Below the pieces are notes generated by a model. It searched no databases. It saw only the letters and a list, made by a program, of their open reading frames with translations, and was not told the origin of the DNA. A DNA stretch of 64,000 nt from Solen grandis (taxonomy: Eukaryota; Mollusca; Bivalvia; Adapedonta; Solenidae), in contig CM037794.1 of the NCBI GenBank assembly GCA_021229015.1, positions 38,288,815 to 38,352,814 of the forward strand. The letters run 5' to 3'. Positions 51,306 through 62,960 of this stretch are shown here, piece by piece. Each line of letters begins with the position of its first letter. Within the stretch, counting starts at the first letter, position 1. The translations under genes and the position numbers were made by a program.

Positions 51306-54300
51306 TTAGCATGTATGATACGCAATAAGAAAATATCAACATTATTAGGAAGAGGAGAAAAAACTTTGTAATAGTATTGTCACATGTCTATTACGGATGT
51401 AATTTTAATTTAATGTAAAAAATCACACTACTTGAAGAAAAAACAACAACAAAAAATGATAATATATATCATTATGATAAAAAAATGAAAAATGGGGAAT
51501 GCAAAAGTTGGCTGTTTTTACAATATCTTGAATTCTATAAGATAAAAGAGAATAATTAATTAGAATCAAAACAATTAAATAAGTGGTAACCCGCTGAAAC
51601 GTCCTTAAGGTTTATTTAAATATATCTAACTCACTTATTATTCCGTCTTTTATAATGTAATGACCATTTCTGTACTATTACCATTATAACAATTTGGTCG
51701 TGCCATCCATCTCTCAATATTTGTGGTTAATGTTTCGAAAAATGTACCCTTTGAAACATAGTAATATCATGTTGCTTTAATTTCAGCCATTCAAAAATAT
51801 GTTAACGTTTTTAATAGTAACTTAACCTAGAACATTCACTTTTTTGGTTCCATATACCATGAGAAAATGAAAAAAATATTTTTTTGCACAGTTTCGCCAT
51901 CATGCGGTTCTAGTGCCAATAGCCCAGTTCAAATCGTGTTTTTCTTCTTTTTTTTTCAATAAAGCTGGCGATGTCTGTGTTGTTGTTTTGTCAGATTGTT
52001 TGCGGCTTTTGAAGTCAGATGGGTATTTTCAATTTTCAGTAAAGAGAATAATTGTTTGACCTTTATCAGTAATGAATTTGTTTGCAAAATTGTTGTCTAT
52101 TAAACGTGAAATGATCACGTCATGACATGTAGAGAGATTGAAAACATGCACATGCATGTGTGTATGAACGGGCCAAAGTATCATTTTGGCGACTGCTTTC
52201 TTGATTGAAACGGTTGTGTAAATTAACACACTGTCGAAAGTAAAGGTTATTGACTCATGGCGAAACAACCAAATATACATATAAGGTTATAAATGGTAAA
52301 TGTAAAATAAAAATAGTATGGTGTAGATGATGATAATGCTGCTGCTGAAGATGACTGAAAATGATCATTTGTGAGTTTTAAAATCATCATATTTTTCATA
52401 ATTTGACAGTATTGACTCCGTCTGTACGATCCACTACTACTTTTTTTACATGGTAAAATCGTTTCTACTATTTATAAACTATATAATTATTTGCACTTGC
52501 GATTAATTCAGTGAGATATGAACTTCATAGTCTCCACTGAAGTGGTATACGCTTGAACACAGATTTAATAATACTTCGAAGATCCTTTATCGCCGTAATG
52601 TCACATATTTTCCCTCCTTTGACTTGCATCTTTACCCAGCTACCGGAATTTTATGCTACCTTGATGTGACAAAATAACGACACACTTCAGGATAACATCG
52701 GCTAGTATTCAAACTGACGTCATTTTTTGGCTCTTGTTTTGCAATATTCTAGGTTTACATTTTACCGGTTATGATATTTTTTCTCACTAATTTAAAGTGT
52801 GTCGTACTTTATTTTTTGTGGTGGTATGGTGATCATAAAAGCGGTTGAACTCTTAAGATTCAACGGTTTAGACCATGATGAAAACGTTGGTACAATATTT
52901 TATATGTATATGGAAAACAATTAAAAAAAGTAGCCTTGCCCTATTATTTTCCGGGCTAACCTTTTATGTATGTTGTTACGTTACGTTATAAAACACTTCA
53001 GACTTTCTTATTTTGCATAAAAAAGTAAAGAGTTGACCAGGAAATTAAAATGTAATACACATTTTTTCAAACATATAAACTTGAGACCAGGCGTATATAT
53101 TTATTAAAAACACATCCTGTTATACTTTGCAAGTCCTTATGAGAAATCATCTCAAGAGCAAGCGAGAGAGAGAGAGAGAGAAAACTCCTATTTTTTTGAA
53201 GTTAACAACGTTTTGGTGCCGCGGTCATTTCAAAAATGTAAAGCACACAGAACTTTTGATAAAAACATAAAATTTATACTTCTGTATCATATACACATTC
53301 AATTGACGATTTTTAAATCTTCCGTATATATATTTCCAAGAATTATCTTTCAAAAAAAAAAAAAAAGAATAATTATGAATATTGTGGATGTACATTAAAT
53401 ATATTAAAATGACTAAATAAGCAAATTAGAACATACAATTAGCTATAATTGACTTGCATCCACTGTAGATATAGCACGTCTTACAGTCAGACAGTATACT
53501 AAACACAGTGACACGAAATTCATAAGATAAATGTATGCATATACGAGTATATTAAAAACGTCTAATTAAGATCCCAAACAGTACAGCAAGGTTTAACTTT
53601 GCACGACTTTCCTCAACAACGGAAACCATATGCAAAATCATTTGATGACGAGTTAAATGATCATTCATTTAAACATTTACTCAATAAAATTGGTTAATCA
53701 GACCAGTCATGTCACAATGCTAGATACTGCTTATAACATTGCTTTTGTCGATCAAAAATATCTCATTTTCTACTTTTCAATGCAGTTTTATTTATACTAA
53801 AGAACTTTAAGATTAATCCCACTTGTTCAAAGACATCTCACATAATGCTAAAACAGAAACATACAATAAATAATACTCACTCTTGTATCGAACCTTTTAG
53901 ATAAGATAAAATAATTTTGTATTATCGTGACTTGTATTTTACAACATAAAATTAAAGAAATACATATATAACTGTATTTAATATGAACACCCGGCCCAAC
54001 GGGCCTATAAGTCACCTTAACAAATTTAAGTATATTAATCAATTAATCAATCACGTGAAAAGAGATGAATATTTAGTAAAGTTACATAAACCACAAATTT
54101 TTCTTTAGTCTGGTTATGAAATATTAAAGTGAATCATTCTTATATATTGTACAATAATGCATGTCAGCTAATGCTCATAATATATCAAATATTAGTATTA
54201 TAATGAAACTGATACATAGTGAGACTGTCTCAGAGTAAATAATTCAGGAAGTGCGAAGTTTGGGTCCACTAAAATCTGGTTCATACACCATCAGTTGCTC

Positions 54301-56066
54301 CTTTTTCCGGCTGACCATTCAAAGAAGGTAATTGATATTTTCTCTCTAGTATATATAATGTCGTGTCTCCTTGTTTCTGTGTCAATTGTATACTTAATAC
54401 GCTTTAGCTTGCCTCCTTCTAAAAGTAAGAATTCTTACAGGATCTTTTTGTATTTCCTCATTACTTACTAAATACAAAATCATTTTGGTCTTAATACGAG
54501 TAGTAGATCTTACTTTACAACGAATAAGCTATTCAAAATGTTGCACTATTTAATAAGTTGTTTGTTAGTTAATGAAAGACAAAGTATATTTAAACGTACT
54601 GCTTATCACTTGATCAGTATTACCTGTAGTAGATTTATACGCAGCTGTTGTGTCTGGTTTAACCTCAGTCGACAACGTTGTTGTTGAATCTGAAACTTAA
54701 ACAAAATTGCGTAGTTTTTTTCATAACATTAATTCGCTAAGCTTATCAAAATTTAATGTAAATTAAGATGAACGTAATGACTTGTGTTTATCTATCCTAA
54801 TTGAGAAATGATAATGGTATTATAATGAAATAATGGGAATGCATTATAATGAAGGGTGTGTATTAAAAATTAAAATTTCAAATTTAAAAAAAAACAAAAA
54901 AAAACAAACTTTTAATCTTTCTTTAATCACTATATAACATATTTGCGCTACATTAATCACACAGCACAAAAAAGGGTTTGATCTTCATTTATTTTGAAGT
55001 AGGATATAGAGCAATTTCGCTTATGAGTATCTGGCTAATTCTTATGTTGGCGTTCTATTTCGTTCATTGCGAAGAAACCAAAGAATATGACCTAAATAGA
55101 TGACGCATAAAATACTTATGCAAAAGTCAGTATATATCAACTGATTAAAGACATGAAAAATACAAGACAGAAATAATATGATTATACACACGTAGGCGCG
55201 CGCGTGTGTGTGTGGTATATATGACAGCAAATTTTATCTATGGGATGGTATTGAAACCTACCACATGAATAGACAACTTCAATAACGCGAAAAGAGTGCA
55301 CCTTTGGGAGTTCTGTCATGGAGATGTTACCTAGGCATTCTTCTGTATCACATGTGTTCACCAGACTAATGATTATTTCTTGATACCGAGACACTTCTTT
55401 AAAACCCTTATAACAACATTCTTGTGGATTACTCAAACACTCATCAATAGAGTGACAATTATGACTGTCATACACTGTTATTTCTGTAATATTGACGCTA
55501 CCCCCGCTACAATATTTGGAGATTGTTTCACTTGTATTGCAAAAAAACTCATCATATTCTTTTGTATAGCATATGGTGAGAGAATATTCAATCGCACGAA
55601 GAAGAACACCACTGCCTGGAATTATAAAAAAAATACAATGGTTTATAAATGTTAGTTGCTGTAATCTATATCTATAGAACACATAACTGATACATGGACT
55701 ATGAATATAAAACAGTGTCATTCACGTATAACTTTAAATACTAAATCAAAATGGCCAATTAATTAACAATATTAATTTCTATATTAAATATCATTTCATT
55801 CAAGGGTTCCTAATCGTTATCATAATCTACAAAATAAAAAGATGTATGAATTAAAATACAAATTTATTAACATATATACATAATTAAAATAACGGTTTCA
55901 TCGGTGTATGTTTGTGTATGATTTCTACATTTGTGAAAGAATGGGGTAGCCTAATAAGAATACAATATGATTTTTCATGATGAACTCTATCATGTTATAA
56001 TGTTATCGAGTTTATTGAATTGGCAATTCAGCTAGTGAAAATGAGGTTATAGTGAATATCAATAAA

Positions 56067-56098
<32 letters not shown>

Positions 56099-56147
56099 AT
56101 AATATTAAACCTGTAAGTATTAACATCAGCCTTAGAGCACAAAACAT
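45704..56147 (-). CDS. Family 1 receptor with two ectodomain-stalk modules (gene model)
   Basis: Eight exons fit one frame: 56147-56111 (MFCALRLMLILT), 55615-55262 (ectodomain 1), 54689-54600 (stalk), 49731-49381 (ectodomain 2), 48796-48707 (stalk), 47087-46986 (stalk), 46450-46354 (TM), 45965-45704 (tail, stop 45706-45704). Total 1383 coding bases, 460 residues. Each ectodomain has the ten-Cys plan (LTICYTK, CHFIDECL or CHSIDECL, CDTEECL, VYSCG). The tail reads PVYVNVTAGS, YYNVDLGEELRA, LYTDL and YESLNCNY, so the last motif differs from the usual SLHYN. All internal ectodomain and stalk exons are phase 1-1, so module number can change without breaking the frame. The alternative is two genes. 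Against that, the only signal exon near ectodomain 2 (52369-52399) has lost its splice donor. A mariner-type element sits in the intron between modules. Confidence 0.6.
47640..49768. repeat. Internal duplication block, left copy
   Basis: Collinear with about 53170-55660. Both begin near 'gccgcggtcatttcaaaaat' and contain a stalk exon followed by an ectodomain exon. The stalk exons differ at one base in 90, while introns and ectodomains differ at roughly one base in six. Confidence 0.8.
49769..51055 (+). mobile_element. Mariner-type element (DD37D, maT-like), inactive
   Basis: Terminal inverted repeats of about 30 bp contain 'gtgattcacgaattttgaaa' and its complement. TA flanks both sides (49767-49768, 51056-51057). 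The paralogous intron at 55641-55660 has a single TA and no insert. Length is 1287 bp. It inserted after the internal duplication. Confidence 0.9.
49911..50927 (+). pseudogene. Mariner-type transposase with four nonsense codons
   Basis: The ATG at 49911 opens MGRRKVDSSLEGVIENLLKK, a helix-turn-helix N-terminus. A single frame runs to the stop at 50925-50927 but is broken by TAG near 50121, TAA near 50204, TAA near 50325 and TGA near 50361, all explicable as point changes. The catalytic motifs are TADEAMFYL, FHQDSAFSH and SPDAAPIDFAIL. The second and third aspartates (HQD and PID) have 37 residues between them, as in the DD37D (maT) group. It ends ...VINKTLQP. No frameshift is needed, so decay is moderate. 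Confidence 0.85.
51270..51306. repeat. GA microsatellite
   Basis: About 18 'ga' units with one interruption. A shorter one is at 53162-53181. Confidence 0.9.
52369..52399 (-). pseudogene. Dead family 1 signal-peptide exon (splice donor lost)
   Basis: The minus strand reads MKNMMILKLT in the same frame as the live signal exons, but the sequence continues 'aatgatc' where the others have the GT donor. The flanking 'aaatatacatataaggttat' and GAT/CTG repeat match the other 5' regions. It was probably the first exon of an independent gene for ectodomain 2. Confidence 0.5.
53170..55660. repeat. Internal duplication block, right copy
   Basis: Counterpart of 47640-49768. The A-run near 53352-53366 and the lack of the mariner element distinguish it. 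Confidence 0.8.
56065..56101. repeat. CTG/GAT trinucleotide repeat
   Basis: Six to seven 'ctg' units followed by 'atgatgatgat', next to the signal exon at 56111-56147. Confidence 0.85.
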
Positions 56148-56418
56148 GTTTCTGTTGTGTTAAGTTTGGACTCAACTAGTATATATATCGTGCATTCACG
56201 ATATACAACCAAACACATCTATGACTAGGAAGTGTAAATGGATAATATATATTGTTTCGTACAGAGTCTGTTGAAAACAGGAAATAAATGTATCAATGTA
56301 TCAAACGCTTATATATACGTTATACTAACGTCGTTTATTAGTTGAAACGATGTTTATTTTCAATTTCAATCAGTCATAATAATCATTTATCTGGAATATT
56401 TAACCATTAAACCAAATT

Positions 56419-56590
56419 AACATGACGCCAAAACAGATATAGCCACGCCCCGAATGTTTGTCGGAGGTTGTTGAACTAAGGTAACTATTGAAAGCAAGAT
56501 TCACGTGCATTTGTTTGTCGGAGGATTGTACAGCTTTTCACTGGTTAAACCGATATGCATATTCATTTCGGGGCGTTTTGGCGTCATGTT
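56419..56590. repeat. 172-bp inverted-repeat element upstream of the double-module receptor
   Basis: The left end 'aacatgacgccaaaac' and 'gccccgaat' pair with the right end 'atttcggggcg' and 'ttttggcgtcatgtt'. It holds two copies of 'tgtttgtcggagg'. It is either a MITE or a fold-back element about 270 bp upstream of the start codon. Confidence 0.6.
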
Positions 56591-56649
56591 TATTGCTAAC
56601 TTGTCAGATGAAAGGAACAAATAGCTACCATATAATGGATTTTTTTTTA

Positions 56650-58650
56650 TAAAACAATATGAATGGAATGATAAAGCAGAAAAACTTTCTATCAGATTCT
56701 TTTCAACTTAACCCTTTACCTTATATAGACTCATTTTGGCGCCTTGGCAAACAGAGCAGACACACATCAGAAGCTTCTTTCAGGAACTGTCTGATCAGAG
56801 TCTCTTCTGTTTGCTCACACAATATTATAGCTCAGACCGTCTGGACGATAAAGAAAAATCGATTGTTTCATCTACCATCTTATTTTATTAAATTATTATT
56901 CATCCAGTCATAGATGTATACATGGATATTCATGAGGAAAAGGGATAATGGGGTATCTGAACATGGACCCAAGATATTTGATAATGGATTCGCCCCGTAT
57001 ATCTGTCTGAATGATAAAGAAAAATTCATTGTTTCAAATGCCATTCAAAGTTGAGTAAATAAATATTTCTCAAGTCATAAATTTGTATTTGAATACTCAT
57101 TAGGAAAGGCTTAAGTCAAGTTAAGTTGACTTAAACAGCATTGTGAACATGACTCCATTTTGTTTGATATTTAATTTGTAAAAATACAGAAACAAAACTA
57201 TTCAATGGATCTAAATATCATTACCGCCTAGCGCAATAATTTATGGCGCATTACACATAAATATTGAGCTGTACGCTTATCGAGTCAATATTACAGACAT
57301 ATAGGACACCATCCATTATGAATAGTTAATGTTAGCCAAAAATGTGTAAACTACCTTATGTTAATATTATATCTGACGAACATTATTTTAATATTATTTT
57401 TTTTTAAATCATCATCAACAATAATTATTAGTAATACAAACAGTCAATGCATCACCGAATCACTTAAGTCGTCCAACTTGATAACATACTCAAAACACCT
57501 CGGCGTTGAAACCTACACCATCAGCTTCGGACAGATTAACCCGAGTTTTTCCTCTTGATATGAAATGCGAAGCTTGCATCATATATGCCAGTAAACTAAA
57601 ATGTAAATTAAAACAGACAAAAATTAATACATACATTTTAATTATTTTTTATGCCTATAAACATTTATTAAGACTGAAAAGCGATCTGTATTTCCGCAGT
57701 TTTTTCAAGATGTGTTGAGTCGAAACGAACGAAGGGCTTTTCGCTTTAAAGCTGAGAACGGGGTGTCGTGGGTAAGATCACCGGTAAAAAATCATACATC
57801 TATACTCCTTGATTTGCGTTCAGCATGTAAGATTTGTGAGACTATTGTGACTAGGTACTGTATCACATAGCTGTAGTAAATTGAATATAAATAGCTTTCC
57901 AGTAAAGAAAGAAAAAATATTGCTTTCCTAGCTTTAAGCACATTGGGTTTAATGAACATTATAAATATATACTTGCCTTCATATCATTACTAGCCAAGAA
58001 ATATTTATATAAAGTAGGTGTACTCATAATCACTGGTGGTTTTGTGTCGGTAATTAAGCATCTCTTCTTTGACATGATATGGCAGAGTGAACTAGTTGTG
58101 TCTCAAACAAAAAAAATTTCAAAATGACTCAAACACTGTCGATGGGACCTTAAATCCAGTTTAAAAAATATACACTTTGTATATTTACCTTAATTTCAAA
58201 ATAAATTCTCAAAAAAATATATAAACGATTCTCAGTGGCTTGAGAGGCGGGGGGGGGACAAATGTTGTCTTATCGAGAAAAAAAAAACCCTTACACGGTT
58301 CAACCGAACCCAGCAAACAAACAATTTTTGTCGTATAATGATTCCATTTTGATATGTAGCTATATATAACAACACCCCCACCCACTCCAAAAGTATTTTC
58401 ATTATATGTATGTTTTGACAAAATTTAATCATAGCTCATTATGATATCTGAAAAGCAGTCTGCCATAAATGAAACAATACAATATATATCAAGAATATAA
58501 AAGACGAAATTTAATATAAGAGTAAGGAAAAAACTTTTTAAGTTAACAGCATCTCGGTCTGTAGTCACATTCTCAAACTTGACCCTGGTATCGAGGATCG
58601 ATATTGCAACAACATCTTCTAGTTCTAAGTTAAACATAAAGCATCAGATA

Positions 58651-58697
<47 letters not shown>

Positions 58698-58920
58698 AAG
58701 TGTATTGGCGTCGAAGACCTATGTATGGGAATTAATCTTCTTCTCGTAAACTACAAACAAAATAATTCTTCTTCTGGTAAAAAACACGAGATCAAAAAAT
58801 AGAACTGTTTTCATTTGGTTATTAAACTAAATTAATTATTGAGGTTTATTTAAATGCCACGAAAATGTATCTTACACGAATTTAGAGGGTAAAAAGGTTT
58901 TTTTTATTTTCTTCCAAAAA
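56650..58920. other. Gene-free stretch
   Basis: No supported gene. A degenerate SINE tail ('aaacactgtcgatgggacc') is near 58130, a G run near 58247, and a GT microsatellite at 58651-58694. Confidence 0.45.
58651..58694. repeat. GT microsatellite
   Basis: About 21 'gt' units. Confidence 0.95.
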
Positions 58921-58924
58921 ATAT

Positions 58925-59125
58925 TTCCTGGTGGCCGAGTGGTTAGGGCGTCAGGTCAAAGGTTCGATACAAGTTCGCTGCAAACCAAAGTGGTTAAAAT
59001 GGTACTGGTGTATCACCCCTTCTTGGTGCTAAGTGTTATAGAGATAGTTCCTTTGAAAAACCGTCGGCGGGACATCGAAATATTGTGTGGAAAATTCAAC
59101 AAAAGCATTTTAGATAACAATAAAT
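58925..59125 (+). mobile_element. Degenerate tRNA-derived SINE
   Basis: The head 'ggtggccgagtggttagggc' and a B-box remnant 'aaggttcgata' are followed by 'cgtcggcgggacatcgaaat' near the 3' end, the core seen in other SINEs here. Confidence 0.6.
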
Positions 59126-59430
59126 AGGGTTTATTAAATATGTCTAGGAAGTATATACTCGTATGATTCAAGACAACAATTAACGGCCGATTTAATTTAT
59201 ATTCAGCAAGGTCATGCGAGAAAATCTTTTGATCCCTACAGTTGCAGTTCTCCTGTTCCTGATGATAGAATTGATTTATTTGACTTAAAATTCCTATTCT
59301 TGCGAATTATACACAACATTCGTTTCAGAGGAACACAAACTATGCCATCACTTAAAAAGTCTACATCATCAGTGACGATCTCAATATCGTTCTCAACATC
59401 TATAGCTTTTAAAAGGTGGTACACATAAGG

Positions 59431-61433
59431 TCAATGTCGGTAGTGTAGGGTATTATATGTAGAATCGACAGTCTCATTTTTAGGGCACTCAATATGTGCA
59501 TATATATCATCTACAGCACCAGTGTGTGCATATGTATCGTCTGCCGAACCGGAAGTTTGATTTCTAGTGACATGTGAGTATTGGTTGTTTACGTCATTAC
59601 CTACAGACGCTAGGTTTCCGTATGTAGGGTTAGCCTTGACAGGCAATGTTTTTAAATTCAGGACATTGTATTCGACATCATCTGGCACGTTATTTGTTGA
59701 TTCTGGTCCGTCAACTTCTGAGAGTTCAAGATATTCATTGCCGGTATCGACTACCCGCGGCTGCGTGTCGGGTATAACCTCAAATTGGTGATCCATGTAA
59801 CCATCATTTACCACTATGTGCAGTTTCACTTTTCTGTCTTGGATGGGCTTTGTGGCCAACCTCTTCTTTCTTATCCTGTGGATAAATTATATGAAACCTG
59901 AACACATTCATCCAAGTTTTACTTGCACTGGTACATACCGGTAAATGGAATTTGGAAATAAACAGAATGGTTTTCCTTTTTCTGCGCCTTTTGACAAAAG
60001 TTCAGTATATAAGAATTCTAGTGTTTTGTCAACCAATCATTCTATACATGTATATATGAATGAAGCTCAGAGTACATTAATATAAAAACACATGTAAATC
60101 AAAATTACATATAGATTGATACAGCTTAGGGAACAATCATATGATTTTGTATGTGACAGTAAAAGTATAATGTCTGTTATAAAATGTATGCATTTAAACT
60201 AATAAACGAAATTGTTTTTCTTACCACAGCACGACTATTATCACCCCACTGATGCTGAGAATGATAAAAGCTAAAACGGCAGCAACAGAAGTTGTTGGAA
60301 AAAAAGCCTCTGTTGGAGAAAACATAGTCACAATTTTAGCTAGTTTTTTTAGAAATGAAAATTACTAATGTAAGTGTGTATTTAGAAAACGAATATTATT
60401 TAAATCCATGACTGTTAAATATTAGATTAAGATTTTTAAAATACATATTTTAGAACCATAATATAGCAAATATTGTTAATACATATATATGTGAAAATAA
60501 TCATTACTAGAATAGCTGTCGTCGATTGCATATAAAGATAAAAATAATGGTTTATTATACATGCACATGTTTATCAATATAAAATTTATTGAGGTGGATT
60601 AGATACGTATGTTTAATTCCGAACACAATTTTATTTATTTTATTGGGGTGCAGTGATACCTCTAATTATAAGAAATACATTCAAAAATGAATAAAATAGT
60701 TGAAAATACTTATGGATCTATTTTTAATGATACACAAAGTATAGAGGGATCATACCTTCAGTGGGTGAATTGAGCATGATACTTGATGTGTTACTAGAAG
60801 ATTTTGGCAAACCGTGTGTTGCTGGTGGCGATGTTACTGATAGAGAGGATGCATTATGGTCGATCGGCAAACCGTGTGTTGCTGGTGGCGATGTTACTGA
60901 TAAAGAGGATGCATTAAGGTCGGTCGGCAAACCGTGTGTTGCTGGTGGCGATGTTACTGATAAAGAGGATGCATTAAGGTCGGTCGGCAAACTGTGTGTT
61001 GCTGGTGGCGTTGTTACTGATAAAGAGGAAGCATTATAATCTGTCGGCAAACTGGCTGTTGCGTGTGGTAAGACTTCTGAAGATGTCTGAAGACACGTGT
61101 AGTTGAATGCAACAACAAGACATTGCTTACTTGAAATACACAACGGGTTAGATATATTGCAAGATACACTCGAGTTACAATTGTACTGTGCACCCCAGTC
61201 TACGAATTGTGCATTTCTTTCTAGTCTGCATGCATTCTCATCAGTATTAGAGCAAAAACAGCCAGTATTACCAGTAGCACACAAATACACTGTTACGTTT
61301 TGTAAACTAATGTCGCCTCTTAATTGGCATGAAAATAAAATAGTGCTGTTGCATTCATCGTTGTCACCAGATTTATGTTTCATATAACATTTCGAAATGG
61401 GCTCTTCTGAAAACTGTGGGGTAATCTTCAATG
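59431..61433 (-). CDS. Family 2 receptor paralogue (signal exon not found)
   Basis: Three exons are clear: ectodomain 61433-60756, transmembrane 60309-60225 and tail 59875-59431. Phases (1-1, 1-2, 2-0) match the copy at 11451-15248. The ectodomain has the Cys plan ISKCYM, ILFSC, VTVYLC, SVSCNIS, KQCLVVAFNYTC, again faintly SUEL-lectin-like. A mucin-like stalk of 20-residue repeats follows. The helix is about SVAAVLAFIILSISGVIIVV. The tail shares NDGYMDHQ, NEYLELSE, DDVEYNVLNLKTLPV and QYSHVT with the paralogue, but has only two YAH units and ends STYNTLHYRH. The signal exon should lie right of 61433. I found no ATG-plus-donor exon of the family type up to the window end, so the gene is either incomplete or has a distant first exon. 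Confidence 0.7.
60806..61075 (-). repeat. 60-bp tandem repeat encoding a mucin-like stalk
   Basis: Four units start at 60806, 60866, 60926 and 60986, with a partial fifth at 61046. The encoded unit is LPTDLNASSLSVTSPPATHG, rich in Ser/Thr/Pro with an N-glycosylation site (NAS). The two middle copies are nearly identical, so the array is recent. Confidence 0.95.
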
Positions 61434-61439
61434 CTATAA

Positions 61440-62270
61440 TATAAACGAAAATGGCATTGACTGTGAATCAAAAACAGATTCTTTTGTGTATAGCTTTAGT
61501 AAGGATTAACTCTGACAGTGTACCTGTTTGTAAACTGTTATATTAAACTTTTTATATGAAAAAAAAATTCACAAAGAAAGAAAATGCAATAAAAGCCATT
61601 TAGGCGGCATATTACTATCTTTTACTTAACACTATCGCTTTTATTCAAGTCAAAAGTGCAAAGAAGAAACGTAAAGCCAAGCCTATCAGCTTAAATACGA
61701 GAGATGGTCTGGACTACAAAAAGAAATCCAATATAATACGTAAAGCTGACGAGCATCCCTAACGAACTAAAGAATTAATATGAAACAGAAACGTCAAACT
61801 TTAGCTGTTATTACTAGAAGAAGCCATAGAGTATAATCCATATGAAATCCAGTATATTAAATAATACAATCTTATCCAAAATTTGTAACCTTGATAATTT
61901 GCGATGTTCAGTCATATGGCGAAAATAAAAAGATTCAAAAGAAAAGCGTGATAAGGAAATTATAGTTGGTGTCAAAACCAATCGGGTCTTATTTCGTAGT
62001 TACCGTTTTAAGATATTTTTAAATACTTCCTTCTTTACACACTTTGAACGTTGAACGTTTTATATCTCTATGGCCTGTTAATTATAATTATAACATTTAT
62101 TTAAAGTATATATACTTTAACCAAATTTACTATCGATTATATTATTGATTTTGCCAGAATGAATTATGTGATATATATTGCAACTAGAAACTTTATAAAG
62201 CTATGAAATTATCCCAAAGTATGTCTCTTCTTTTAGTAATAAATAATTCGTTCGCATATGGTCATTGACT
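61440..62270. other. Gene-free stretch right of family 2 paralogue
   Basis: AT-rich. I searched it for the expected signal exon (ATG, hydrophobic codons, ACAG then GT) and found no acceptable one. Confidence 0.4.
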
Positions 62271-62276
62271 AAGAAC

Positions 62277-62525
62277 TTATTTTTTACTATATTTTTGTAT
62301 TACGTGTACCAATACCCATCTACAGACACATGGCCATCCATTCCATGAAAGATAAAAATGAGTGTTTTCTCCATTACAGGCAATAGCGTTACGAACGGAA
62401 TGGAAACTATATTTAGAATCTCTTTTTCTCCGAGACTGACCACATTCACTCTTTGCGTATGCGCTCTCTTTACATGTTAAACACATATTAGCAACTTCAC
62501 TTCCAAAAAGTGGTGAAGATGTCAT
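62277..62525 (-). other. Cys-containing open frame of unknown nature
   Basis: 82 codons opening MTSSPLFGSEVANMCLTCKE with seven cysteines and normal-looking codon variety. There are no recognised domain, splice partner or paralogue in the window. It could be an exon of an unseen gene or chance. Confidence 0.2.
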
Positions 62526-62719
62526 GTCGCCAAACTACAAACACCTGCTTCGGAGATACCGTATTCTATACCTAAGCGATTTTCCCGTGCTTCACCTTCA
62601 AATTTAACGGGGGATAAGAGAAATAAATAAAAAATAATCATAATAAAAAACAAACAAAAAAACAACAAAAAAAAACAACAACTTTTTATTTATTTCTACC
62701 GATCATCTGTGAACGAGCT

Positions 62720-62960
62720 GTTTTAAGGCGGTCAATAATACATTAATCTCATCTGCGGATTAAGCAAAAAAAAGCAAACAAACAAACAAAAAAACGATGT
62801 CAACAGCATACAACAGCACAATCAAGCATAAGCACTCCAATTCCAAATGCTTTAAGGTAACTGATAAATCGTTAATTAAAAGTTAAAAATGATCGGAGAC
62901 AATATAAGCCTTGCCTCAAATCACAGCCTACATCAAACCGTATTTTTGTATACAATATCC
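62720..62960 (-). mobile_element. Decayed reverse-transcriptase fragment
   Basis: Parallels 44625-44835 in wording ('ctcatctgcggatt', 'cagcata', 'gcactccaattc', 'gataaatc', 'gccttgcc') but is interrupted by an A/C-rich insertion and indels. Confidence 0.5.

Larger units (their letters stand above)
51060..53165. other. Gene-free intron stretch
   Basis: Contains a GA microsatellite at 51270-51306, and a relic signal exon at 52369. No other exon was supported. Confidence 0.5.

Noticed and set aside
60806..61075. CRISPR-like regular spacing
   Set aside because: Units are contiguous, coding and without spacers. This is a protein repeat in a eukaryotic gene.
61510..61560. Candidate signal exon for the family 2 paralogue (donor-like 'acag gtacac')
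   Set aside because: There is no ATG at the expected distance and the frame does not give a signal peptide.
62080..62120. Second candidate signal exon (ATG TTA TAA)
   Set aside because: A stop codon follows at the third position and there is no GT donor.
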